Assembly (NCBI GenBank): GCA_049516155.1
Contig: JBEKTJ010000014.1
Location: 12,211-76,210, forward strand
Length of the DNA: 64,000 nucleotides
From: Bog-159 sp049516155
GTDB lineage: Bacteria; Acidobacteriota; Terriglobia; Bryobacterales; Bryobacteraceae
Reading direction: 5' to 3'
Under the pieces are notes generated by a model that saw nothing but the letters and a program-made list of their open reading frames with translations, was not told the DNA's origin and ran no database searches. This document shows, piece by piece, positions 1-6,785 of the stretch. Every line of letters begins with the position of its first letter. Within the stretch, counting starts at the first letter, position 1. Made by a program: the position numbers and the translations under genes.

Positions 1-1
1 C

Positions 2-244
2 AATATCATGACCGGGCCGGGGCTGGAGAACGTGGATTTTTCGATGTACAAGAACATCATCCTGCGCAAGGAGAGTCGTCGTTTGCAGCTTCGCGGCGAA
101 GCCTTCAATTTATTCAATCACCCGAACTTCGACATCCCGAACCATGTATTTGGCGATCCGAATTTCGGGCTGGTGCAGTCGGAGAACGCCTATGGGAACA
201 AGCCGCCGCGGCAGGTTCAGTTGGGGATTAAGTATATTTTTTGA
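2..244 (+). CDS. TonB-dependent receptor (Oar-like), C-terminal fragment
   Basis: Only the last ~80 residues are in the window; the reading frame is open to the left edge. The segment LQLRGEAFNLFNHPNF closely parallels MQLRGEAYNLFNHANL in the complete receptor at 6786-10223, and both proteins end in a terminal phenylalanine (YIF / IIF), the usual C-terminal signal of outer-membrane beta-barrels. It is therefore the end of an outer-membrane receptor of the carboxypeptidase-regulatory/TonB type abundant in Acidobacteriota. Substrate unknown. A 9-bp hairpin follows the stop codon. Confidence 0.8.
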   Translation, partial: NIMTGPGLENVDFSMYKNIILRKESRRLQLRGEAFNLFNHPNFDIPNHVFGDPNFGLVQSENAYGNKPPRQVQLGIKYIF

Positions 245-250
245 ATGGGC

Positions 251-280
251 GGCGCCGTCGCCGGGGTCAAGGACGGCGCC
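251..280 (+). terminator. Possible hairpin terminator after the receptor gene
   Basis: Arms GGCGCCGTC (251-259) and GACGGCGCC (272-280) are perfect inverted repeats with a 12-nt loop, just after the stop at 244. The following tract is A-rich (CGCAAAAAAAG), not T-rich, so this is not a textbook intrinsic terminator for the plus strand. Confidence 0.35.
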
Positions 281-334
281 CGCAAAAAAAGTTGTTACGT
301 CTTGAAACGTTTTGCCTGTTCACGTCACTATCCA

Positions 335-397
335 ATGTGGACGCTTGTTGCGAGCTGCGCTCCCTCAAGCAAGCAATGGTTCCTCCCCACTCCGTAG
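335..397 (+). other. Candidate trp leader peptide (speculative)
   Basis: A 20-codon reading frame starts ATG TGG and carries a second Trp codon at position 15 (K-Q-W-F), ending at TAG 395-397. A 6-bp inverted repeat AGCTGC/GCAGCT (396-401 / 413-418) begins at the stop codon. It lies about 85 nt before trpC. Against it: no Shine-Dalgarno, the two Trp codons are not adjacent, and no terminator hairpin plus T-run is visible. Confidence 0.15.
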
Positions 398-482
398 CTG
401 CCTCGGATACACGCAGCTCGCAGCGCGTTCACAAGCATTTCCAGCCGTCCGGCCACCTAGGTCTGCTACCATAAAGCTTAAA

Positions 483-1173
483 TTGACCCAAACAGTTCCA
501 GACGTACTGGCCCGTATTGTCGCTCATAAGCGGGAGCATCCCTCGCCCGCTCCAAGTTTGCTCAAACAGTGGGAGCGGCAGGCGGAACTGGCGCGCGCCG
601 GCAGACGGGATTTTCGGCGGGCTCTGGCCGGGCGGGCGCCGGCCATTATTGCCGAGATCAAGAAAGCCTCGCCCAGCAAAGGGTTGCTGTCGCCGGATTT
701 CGACCCCACGCGTCTGGCGCGCCAATACGAAGCCGGCGGAGCGGCGGCGCTTTCCGTGCTCACCGATGAGGCATTTTTTCAGGGAAGCCTGGCCGATTTG
801 GCGGCGGCCCGCAGCGTCTGCGGATTGCCGGTGCTGCGCAAGGATTTCACGCTCGATGACAATCATCGGAATGGCGGCGCTGGTCGAGATACACGACGAA
901 CGGGAACTGGCGAAGGCTTTGGATGCCGGCGCGGAAACCATTGGGGTCAACAATCGAAACCTCAACACATTCGAGGTGACGCTCGAAACCTCCCTGCGCT
1001 TGGCGCCGCTTATCCCGTCCGGAGTATTAATGGTGAGCGAAAGCGGTATACAGTCCGCATGGGATGTCGCGCGGCTGCGCGACGCCGGCTATCAAGCTTT
1101 CCTGGTGGGCGAGCACCTGATGAGGTCGGCGGACCCGGCGGAGGCTTTGCAGGCTTTGCTGGCCGCAGCTTAA
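483..1173 (+). pseudogene. trpC: Indole-3-glycerol phosphate synthase, internal deletion plus frameshift
   Basis: TrpC closes the indole ring of tryptophan from CdRP. The first part reads from TTG 483 (TQTVPDVLARIVAHKREH) through AEIKKASPSKG and VLRKDFTLDD in one frame; the rest, ALVEIHDERELAKALDAGA, VNNRNLNTFE, VSESGI and GEHLMR, is in the next frame from about 861. The family's catalytic Glu/Lys (EIKK), Lys (KDF), Glu (VEI), Asn (NNRN) and Ser (ESGI) are all present, but Lys(KDF) to Glu(VEI) is 46 nt (840 to 886), against the usual ~49 residues (~147 nt). About 101 nt covering barrel strand/helix 4 are missing, which also shifts the frame. As written the gene cannot make an intact barrel. 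No canonical start with a Shine-Dalgarno is evident; TTG 483 is chosen by family length. Confidence 0.85.
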
Positions 1174-1186
1174 CGATGGTGACCCG

Positions 1187-1774
1187 ATGATGGTAAAGAT
1201 TTGCGGTATTACCAATCGCGAGGATGCGCTGGCGGCCATCGACGGAGGGGCGGTGGCTTTGGGCTTCAATTTTTACCCGGCCAGCCCGAGGTATATCGCG
1301 CCGGACGAAGCGGCGGCTCTTGCGGCAGGATTGCCGGCGGGGATCTGGAAGGTGGGCGTCTTTGTGGACGAATCCCGGGAGGGCGTCCTGCGGACCGCCC
1401 TGCAAGTGGGCTTGGATATCGCCCAGTTGCATGGCAGCGAGTGGCCGGAGCAGTATCCGCAGGGGATTCGGGTGTGGAAGGCGATTCGTGTGCGAGATGG
1501 GCAGGCGCCGGCCACCATGCCCGGCGGCGCGGCGGAAGCTGTGCTCTTGGATGGTCCGGCATCCGGACAGGTCTTCGATTGGGCGCGCGTCCCGCGAGGT
1601 ATTGACAAGCTGATCCTGGCTGGCGGACTGGACGCGGGTAACGTGCGGGGGGCCATCGAGAAAGTGCACCCGTGGGGTGTGGATGCCTGTTCGCGCATCG
1701 AAATTTCGCCGGGGCGCAAGGATCATTTCAAAATGGCGGCGTTTCTGAGAGCCGCACTGGCGGCATCCCGATGA
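1187..1774 (+). CDS. trpF: Phosphoribosylanthranilate isomerase
   Basis: Catalyses the Amadori rearrangement PRA to CdRP in tryptophan synthesis. The protein (195 aa) opens with VKICGITN, holding the catalytic Cys (Cys6), followed by GGAVALGFNFYPASPRY, QLHGSE, the aspartate-containing LLDGPASG, ILAGGLDAGNV and the phosphate-binding VDACSRIEISPGRKD. It is slightly shorter than typical (~205 aa), mainly in the loop before FDW. Two ATG codons (1187, 1190) are possible starts. The stop overlaps trpB in ATGA, so translation is probably coupled. Confidence 0.95.
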   Translation: MMVKICGITNREDALAAIDGGAVALGFNFYPASPRYIAPDEAAALAAGLPAGIWKVGVFVDESREGVLRTALQVGLDIAQLHGSEWPEQYPQGIRVWKAIRVRDGQAPATMPGGAAEAVLLDGPASGQVFDWARVPRGIDKLILAGGLDAGNVRGAIEKVHPWGVDACSRIEISPGRKDHFKMAAFLRAALAASR

Positions 1775-2970
1775 CGGCGGCTCAGCCAGACGCGGGCGGA
1801 CACTTTGGGCCGTACGGCGGACGTTTTGTGCCCGAAGTCCTGATGGCGCCACTTGAAGAATTGGAGAAGGCGTATCTGGAAGTGCGCGACGATCCGGCGT
1901 TCCAGGCTGAATTGAGCGATCTGCTGCGCAATTATGCCGGCCGCCCGACACCCCTGTATCTTGCGCGGCGGCTAACGGAGCATTTAGGCGGCGCGAGGAT
2001 TTACTTGAAGCGCGAAGACCTGTTGCATACCGGCGCGCACAAGATCAACAACACGCTGGGCCAGGGGCTCTTGGCGCGGCGGATGGGCAAGCGGCGCATA
2101 ATCGCGGAAACCGGCGCCGGTCAGCACGGCGTGGCCACGGCGACGGTTTGCGCGCGCTTGGGTCTCGATTGTGTGGTCTACATGGGCGAGGAGGACATGC
2201 GCCGGCAGCGGCTGAACGTCTTCCGTATGCGTCTGCTAGGTGCGCAGGTAGTGCCGGTTACTACCGGCAGCCGCACGCTGAAGGATGCCATCAATGAAGC
2301 CCTGCGCGACTGGGTGACCAATGTCGGCAGCACTTACTATCTGCTGGGTTCGGCGCTGGGACCGCATCCGTATCCGCTGATGGTGCGCGATTTTCAGAAG
2401 GTGATCGGCGAGGAGGCCCGCCGCCAGATTCTGGAATCCGAGAAGCGCCTGCCGGACGCGATCTTCGCCTGCGTGGGCGGAGGCAGCAATGCCATCGGCA
2501 TCTTCCATGCATTCGTACCGGATGAAGCCGTTCGGCTGATCGGAGTGGAGGCAGGCGGCCGGGGATCGAATCTGGGCGAGCATGCGGCGCGTTTTCGGGG
2601 CGGGGCGCCCGGAGTGCTGCATGGCGCACGCAGCTATCTGCTGCAGGACGAGGACGGACAGGTCTCGCTGACGCACTCGGTTTCGGCGGGCCTGGATTAC
2701 GCGCTGATTGGCCCCGAGCATGCCTGGCTGCACGACCGCAACCGGGCGGAGTATGTGGCCGCTAGCGACGAAGAAGCGTTGGATGCGGCCCGCCTGCTTT
2801 GCCACATTGAAGGCCTGATTCCAGCGCTCGAATCCGCGCACGCGGTGGCCGAGGCGGTGCGGCGCGCACCGGCCGCTCGCCATCAGATCTACATCGTGAA
2901 CCTGTCCGGACGCGGGGATAAGGACATCGATATTTACCGGGAAAACCTGAAGGAATTGGATGGGGACTAA
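1771..2970 (+). CDS. trpB: Tryptophan synthase beta subunit
   Basis: Condenses indole with serine using PLP; partner of TrpA at 3028. The 399-aa protein starts at ATG 1771, overlapping the trpF stop. HFGPYGGRFVPEVLM is the typical N-terminus; HTGAHKINN carries the PLP lysine (Lys91); GAGQHGVATAT and the phosphate-cradle GGGSNAIG are intact, as is the C-terminal NLSGRGDKDI. Length and motifs match the TrpB1 class. A 57-nt spacer containing GC-rich palindromes separates it from trpA. Confidence 0.97.
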   Translation: MTAAQPDAGGHFGPYGGRFVPEVLMAPLEELEKAYLEVRDDPAFQAELSDLLRNYAGRPTPLYLARRLTEHLGGARIYLKREDLLHTGAHKINNTLGQGLLARRMGKRRIIAETGAGQHGVATATVCARLGLDCVVYMGEEDMRRQRLNVFRMRLLGAQVVPVTTGSRTLKDAINEALRDWVTNVGSTYYLLGSALGPHPYPLMVRDFQKVIGEEARRQILESEKRLPDAIFACVGGGSNAIGIFHAFVPDEAVRLIGVEAGGRGSNLGEHAARFRGGAPGVLHGARSYLLQDEDGQVSLTHSVSAGLDYALIGPEHAWLHDRNRAEYVAASDEEALDAARLLCHIEGLIPALESAHAVAEAVRRAPAARHQIYIVNLSGRGDKDIDIYRENLKELDGD

Positions 2971-2981
2971 GGCAGCAAGCA

Positions 2982-3024
2982 GCGGGGTCTGGAGGCCCCG
3001 CGCAGGCCTGGAGGCCCGCCCCAC
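2982..3024. repeat. GC-rich palindromes between trpB and trpA (REP-like)
   Basis: GCGGGG (2982-2987) pairs with CCCCGC (2996-3001); directly after it lies a second palindromic core GGCC-TGGA-GGCC (3005-3016). The core GGCC-NGGA-GGCC is shared with the elements at 3832 and 37576, so this looks like a related, less regular copy. It may form an mRNA hairpin between two genes whose products act in one complex. Confidence 0.5.
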
Positions 3025-3027
3025 AAC

Positions 3028-3879
3028 ATGAGTACGCGCATCGCGCTCCTGTTCGAAAACCTGAAGCGGCACGGACGCAAGGGACTGATTGCGTATCTGA
3101 CCGCCGGAGACCCTTCACCGCAGCGCACCCCCGCCCTGGTGGAAGCGTTGGAGCGTGGCGGAGCGGACCTGATCGAGTTGGGCGTGCCGTTTTCGGACCC
3201 CATTGCGGATGGTCCTGTAATCCAACGCGCGGGACAACGGGCATTGGCGGCCGCCACGACGATGCGCAAGGTCCTGGAGATCGCTGCGGAAATCCGGCGG
3301 CGGTCCGAGATTCCCCTGCTGCTGTTCACGTACCTGAATCCGGTGGTGCGTTACGGCGTGGATGCGTTGGCGCGCGACGCGGCGGCCTGCGGCATCGATG
3401 GCTGCCTATTGACGGATGCGAGCGTGGAAGAGGCCGGCGATTATGTAGACGCCATGCGCCGCCACAATCTGGACACGGTATTCCTGGCCGCGCCCACCAG
3501 CACTGAGCGGCGCCTGCGGCTGGTGGCGCAATACTCTACCGGCTTTGTCTACCTGGTTTCGCGCACCGGAGTGACTGGCGCGCGCGAGTCGCTTTCCGAG
3601 GCCGTCGCGCCGCTGGTGGCCGCCGTACGCGCGGTAACGGATCTGCCGCTGGCGGTAGGATTTGGCATCTCGCGGCCGGAGCATGTGGCGCAATTGGGAC
3701 GGCAGGTGGAAGCCGTAGTGGTGGGCAGCGCCATCGTCGATCTGATTGACCGCGAACGGGACAATACATCGCTCGAGATCCAGTTGGAATCGTTCGTGCG
3801 CGAGCTGAAACACGGTTTCGATATGCGGACCGGACAGGCCGGGAGGCCTGTCCCACGTGCGGGCGCGGAGGCGCAGTGA
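3028..3879 (+). CDS. trpA: Tryptophan synthase alpha subunit
   Basis: Cleaves indole-3-glycerol phosphate to indole and GAP, channelled to TrpB. The 283-aa protein has LIELGVPFSDPIADGP with catalytic Glu50 and Asp61, FTYLNPVVRYG, TDASVEE, and the phosphate-binding GFVYLVSRTGVTGAR and VGFGIS segments. The C-terminal ~15 residues (TGQAGRPVPRAG) are encoded by a REP-like palindrome at 3832-3853, an unusual tail not expected in the family. The stop overlaps the GTG start of the next gene (GTGA). Confidence 0.96.
   Translation: MSTRIALLFENLKRHGRKGLIAYLTAGDPSPQRTPALVEALERGGADLIELGVPFSDPIADGPVIQRAGQRALAAATTMRKVLEIAAEIRRRSEIPLLLFTYLNPVVRYGVDALARDAAACGIDGCLLTDASVEEAGDYVDAMRRHNLDTVFLAAPTSTERRLRLVAQYSTGFVYLVSRTGVTGARESLSEAVAPLVAAVRAVTDLPLAVGFGISRPEHVAQLGRQVEAVVVGSAIVDLIDRERDNTSLEIQLESFVRELKHGFDMRTGQAGRPVPRAGAEAQ
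3832..3853. repeat. REP-like palindrome inside the 3' end of trpA
   Basis: Perfect 9-bp arms GGACAGGCC (3832-3840) and GGCCTGTCC (3845-3853) with a GGGA loop. Near-identical palindromes occur at 30201-30222 and 37576-37594, both intergenic. Here the copy is translated as part of the TrpA C-terminus. Confidence 0.7.
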
Positions 3880-4232
3880 CCCGCGAACAAGCGCTCCAGG
3901 CACTCGAAGAGTATCGGGTGTCGATTGACGCGTTGGATCTGCGCTTGCTGGAATTGTTGAACGATCGCACGCGCGTGGTGGAGCAGATTGGCCGCGTCAA
4001 GCGCGCCGCCGCGTTGCCCATCTACGAACCGCGGCGGGAGGAGCAGGTTTTTGAAAACATCGCGACGCATAACGGCGGCCCGCTGACGCCGGATGCCGTG
4101 AAGCGCATCTTCGAACGCATCATCGACGAGATGCGCACCATCCAAAGAATTCGCATGCAAAGCAGCATTGATTCAAGCGTTGATTCAAGCGTTGATTCAA
4201 GCGTTGATTCAAGCCACGACGGAGATTCATAA
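3876..4232 (+). CDS. aroQ: Chorismate mutase, AroQ type
   Basis: Converts chorismate to prephenate for Phe/Tyr. The 118-aa protein has the all-helical AroQ layout: YRVSIDALDLRLLELLNDRTRVVEQIGRVK with the family's Arg and Lys residues, then YEPRREEQVFENI and FERIIDEMRTIQ. Start is GTG 3876 overlapping the trpA stop. The last ~20 residues are a low-complexity tail (repeated DSSV) encoded by a 12-nt tandem repeat, outside the fold. It precedes aroF by zero bases, suggesting coupled supply of DAHP synthase and mutase. Confidence 0.9.
   Translation: MTREQALQALEEYRVSIDALDLRLLELLNDRTRVVEQIGRVKRAAALPIYEPRREEQVFENIATHNGGPLTPDAVKRIFERIIDEMRTIQRIRMQSSIDSSVDSSVDSSVDSSHDGDS
4170..4215 (+). repeat. 12-nt tandem repeat in the aroQ 3' end
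   Basis: The unit GATTCAAGCGTT occurs three times exactly (4170-4205) followed by a partial fourth, GATTCAAGCC. It is in frame and encodes D-S-S-V repeats. Copy number could vary without changing the frame. Confidence 0.85.
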
Positions 4233-5246
4233 ATGTTAGTTGTCATGCAGCAGGGGGCCACCGAAGCCCACATTCAGGCCGTAATCGATCGCATGGTGGG
4301 CGAGGGCTACGACGTGCACCGCTCCACGGGAGTGATGCACACGGTGCTCGGCGGCGTGGGCGGCAAGGTGGACGTGGATCTCGAAGTTTTCGAGGTGATG
4401 GAGGGCGTGAAGGAAGCGCATCGCATCGCATCGCCGTACAAGCTGGCCAGCCGGAACTTCAATCCCGGCGGAACGGTGGTGAAGATTGGCGGGGTGTGGA
4501 TCGGCGGCGAGCGCGTGGTGGTGATGGCGGGACCGTGCAGTGTGGAGAGCCGCGAACAGATCGATCTCGTGGCGGAACAGGTGGCGCGCGCCGGCGCCAG
4601 CGTGATTCGTGGCGGAGCGTTCAAGCCGCGCTCGTCACCCTACAGCTTCCAGGGATTAGGCGCGGAGGGCCTGCAGATGATGCGGGCGGCTGCCGACCGC
4701 AACGGCTTGCTGGTGGTGAGCGAGGTGATGGATCAGACGCAGATTCCGCTGGTGGCCGAGTATTCCGATATTCTGCAAGTGGGCGCGCGCAACATGCAGA
4801 ATTTCAATCTGCTGCGCGAGCTGGGCAAACTGCGCAAGCCAGTGCTGCTGAAGCGAGGCATCGCGGCCACCATTGAAGAATTGCTGCTTTCCGCGGAGTA
4901 TATTATGGCCGGCGGCAATTATGATGTGATCCTCTGCGAGCGCGGCATCCGCACGTTTGAGACTTACACGCGCAACACCATGGATATCTCGGCTATTCCG
5001 GTGGTGAAGAAGCTGTCGCATTTGCCCATGGTGGCGGACCCGTCGCACGGCACGGGGCGGCGCGACAAGGTAGCTCCCATGGCGCGCGCCGCAGTGGCCG
5101 CGGGCGCGGATGGCTTGCTGATCGAAGTGCATCCGGATCCCGACCGCGCGTTGAGCGATGGCGCGCAATCGCTGCGGCCTGAGCAATTCGAAGAGCTGAT
5201 GGGGCAGTTGCGCATGATCGCGCCGGCGGTGGGCCGAACGATCTAA
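4233..5246 (+). CDS. aroF: 3-deoxy-7-phosphoheptulonate (DAHP) synthase, type I-beta
   Basis: First step of the shikimate pathway, PEP plus erythrose-4-phosphate. The 337-aa protein begins with a ferredoxin-like regulatory domain (about 1-75) as in Thermotoga/Bacillus-type enzymes, then a KDSA-like barrel: VVMAGPCSVES, RGGAFKPRSSPYSFQG, QVGARNMQNF, LLKRG, CERGIRTFE, and VADPSHGTGRRD with metal/substrate residues. The start ATG directly follows the aroQ stop. Its place between chorismate mutase and prephenate dehydrogenase matches a common aro cluster. Confidence 0.95.
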   Translation: MLVVMQQGATEAHIQAVIDRMVGEGYDVHRSTGVMHTVLGGVGGKVDVDLEVFEVMEGVKEAHRIASPYKLASRNFNPGGTVVKIGGVWIGGERVVVMAGPCSVESREQIDLVAEQVARAGASVIRGGAFKPRSSPYSFQGLGAEGLQMMRAAADRNGLLVVSEVMDQTQIPLVAEYSDILQVGARNMQNFNLLRELGKLRKPVLLKRGIAATIEELLLSAEYIMAGGNYDVILCERGIRTFETYTRNTMDISAIPVVKKLSHLPMVADPSHGTGRRDKVAPMARAAVAAGADGLLIEVHPDPDRALSDGAQSLRPEQFEELMGQLRMIAPAVGRTI

Positions 5247-6088
5247 TGGACACGGTTGCAATCGTCGGCGTCGGACTGATCGGCGGATCCTTCGGGTTGG
5301 CGCTGAAGAAGTCGGGCTTCCACGGCGCCATCCTGGGCGTTAGTTCGGAGGCGGCGGTGCGCGCCGGGTTGGAGCGGGGAGCGATCGACCGCGGCGCAAC
5401 GCTGGAGCAGGCTGCCCGTTCGGCGGATCTGCTCTATCTCGCACAGCCCATCGGACGCATTCTGGACACGCTGCACCATCTGGATCCGCTCGTGCGGCCT
5501 GAGGCGCTCGTCACCGACGCGGGCAGCACCAAGCACGCCATCGTGACTGCGGCGCGCAAGCTGATACGGCGCTGCCAGTTCCTGGGAGGGCATCCGCTGG
5601 CCGGGAAGGAAAAACGCGGAGCGGCGGAAGGGGATGCGGATCTGTTCCGCGGGCGCACCTATGTGCTGACGCCTGCCTCGCCCGAGGAACTGCAGACGCC
5701 AGCGGCGCGCGTGTTCGTCGAGTGGTTGGGCCGCATCGGCGCAAGGACCGTGGTGCTGGGAGCGGCCGAGCACGACCGGCTGGTCTCTTACACGTCGCAC
5801 CTGCCGCAGCTTGCATCCACGGCGCTAGCGGCCACGCTGGCGCAGAACCTGACCGAGCCGGAAGACTTGCAGGTGGCAGGACCGGGGCTAATCGACAGTA
5901 CGCGCCTGGCGCTGAGCGCGTATGATCTGTGGCGGGATATTCTGGCCACCAATACGGAATCCATCGAGCAGGCGCTGACGGCGTATATCAATGAGCTGGA
6001 GCAGCTTCGGGAGAATTTGCGGACGCGGGGAGCGCGGGAGGAGTTTGCACGGGCGGCGGAGTTGGCGGGTCGGCTGCGGAGGACGTAG
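5246..6088 (+). CDS. tyrA: Prephenate dehydrogenase
   Basis: Oxidative decarboxylation of prephenate (or arogenate) toward tyrosine. The 280-aa protein starts with a Rossmann nucleotide-binding motif VAIVGVGLIGGSFGLAL, followed by TDAGSTKHAIV, FLGGHPLAGKEKRG (catalytic histidine region) and the all-helical C-terminal dimerisation domain containing YTSHLPQ. There is no fused chorismate mutase or ACT domain. It overlaps the aroF stop in TAATG and ends the operon. Confidence 0.93.
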   Translation: MDTVAIVGVGLIGGSFGLALKKSGFHGAILGVSSEAAVRAGLERGAIDRGATLEQAARSADLLYLAQPIGRILDTLHHLDPLVRPEALVTDAGSTKHAIVTAARKLIRRCQFLGGHPLAGKEKRGAAEGDADLFRGRTYVLTPASPEELQTPAARVFVEWLGRIGARTVVLGAAEHDRLVSYTSHLPQLASTALAATLAQNLTEPEDLQVAGPGLIDSTRLALSAYDLWRDILATNTESIEQALTAYINELEQLRENLRTRGAREEFARAAELAGRLRRT

Positions 6089-6110
6089 AATCGCGGTAGC
6101 CGGCGCGCTT

Positions 6111-6275
6111 ATGCAGATCGTTCGATTGACTGGTGTTTGCCGGCATGAAGGAGAGGCCGTTGTTTCGAAGTGCCCGGAACGCGACGTGGCTTCATGCGGC
6201 GACTCGGTCGAAGAGGCAATGGTCAACCTGCGCGAGGCAGTGGAGCTATTCCTGAAAAATGCGCAGGAGTTGTAA
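6111..6275 (+). CDS. hicB: HicB-like antitoxin, short
   Basis: A 54-residue protein beginning MQIVRLTGVCRHEGEAVV and containing SCGDSVEEAMVNLREAVELFL, the typical HicB/UPF0150 partial RNase-H-like fold (substrate-mimic strand plus helix). No C-terminal DNA-binding domain is present. It is followed with a 10-nt overlap by a HicA-like toxin remnant, so it may be the surviving antitoxin of a decayed module. Confidence 0.7.
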   Translation: MQIVRLTGVCRHEGEAVVSKCPERDVASCGDSVEEAMVNLREAVELFLKNAQEL

Positions 6276-6367
6276 TCATACCGCATAGGGAAGACGTTCC
6301 GATCGGAACCCTGCATTCCATTTTGGAGCAAAGCTGGGCTGACGCCAGCCCGCGCGCGGCGGTATAG
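6266..6367 (+). pseudogene. hicA: HicA-like toxin remnant
   Basis: Reading from about 6266 in the frame overlapping hicB gives GVVIIPHREDVPIGTLHSIL, which matches the C-terminal half of HicA (P-H-x5-GTL-x-SIL). The N-terminal half with the double-stranded RNA-binding fold and catalytic His is absent. The end (ADASPRAAV) comes from a GC-rich palindrome, not from HicA. It is therefore a truncated toxin relic. Confidence 0.6.
6332..6352. repeat. REP-like palindrome at the end of the hicA relic
   Basis: GGGCT-GACGCC-AGCCC is a short inverted repeat flanked by GC-rich sequence. It supplies the last codons of the HicA remnant, as another palindrome does for trpA. Confidence 0.4.
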
Positions 6368-6387
6368 AATTAAACCAAATTGAACTT

Positions 6388-6723
6388 ATGGACGACGATT
6401 CCGAATGGGGACGCAAGGGCGCAACCTTGAGCGACAAATCGGCGCGGGAGGAGTTCGGGCTGACGCAGGATGAGATCTACGTGGCGGCGCAGGCTGGCAA
6501 ACTCCAATACCGGGTTGCCTCGATGCACGGAAACCCCTGGCTGCGGCTTCTCCGGCGGGAAGTGGAGGCGTTGGTTAAGAAGAAGCACGGCGCCAACTTT
6601 CTGAAGGACCGGCAGGCGCAGAGAGAACTGGCAGGCGTGAATCGCGAATTGCGGCGGCTGAAGGGCGAAATCGCCAAGTTGGAGGAGCGCAAGGCAGAGC
6701 TGATCGCGGCCATCGGGAGCTGA
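6388..6723 (+). CDS. Conserved hypothetical protein with C-terminal coiled coil
   Basis: 111 residues. The N-terminal half (GATLSDKSAREEFGLTQDEI, then AGKLQYRVASMHGNPWLRLL) looks like a compact helical, possibly DNA-binding or effector-type module; the last ~45 residues (ELAGVNRELRRLKGEIAKLEERKAEL) are a clear coiled coil. No signal peptide or membrane segment. I recognise the pattern as a recurrent bacterial hypothetical protein but cannot assign a role. It converges on the TonB receptor gene with a terminator between. Confidence 0.75.
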   Translation: MDDDSEWGRKGATLSDKSAREEFGLTQDEIYVAAQAGKLQYRVASMHGNPWLRLLRREVEALVKKKHGANFLKDRQAQRELAGVNRELRRLKGEIAKLEERKAELIAAIGS

Positions 6724-6731
6724 CAAAAAGA

Positions 6732-6757
6732 CCATGGGCTCCCGGAGGAGCCCATGG
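6732..6757 (-). terminator. Intrinsic terminator of the TonB receptor gene
   Basis: A perfect 11-bp stem, CCATGGGCTCC (6732-6742) with GGAGCCCATGG (6747-6757), and a CGGA loop. On the minus strand it is followed by TCTTTTTG, a T-run, so it terminates the gene ending at 6786. No T-run follows on the plus strand, though the hairpin may still affect the convergent gene. Confidence 0.85.
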
Positions 6758-6785
6758 GACATTGCGATGGTTGTGAAGTCCGCCG

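Noticed and set aside
4170..4215. Tandem repeats considered as an origin-type iteron array
   Set aside because: They are in frame within aroQ, AT content is low, and no replication gene is near.
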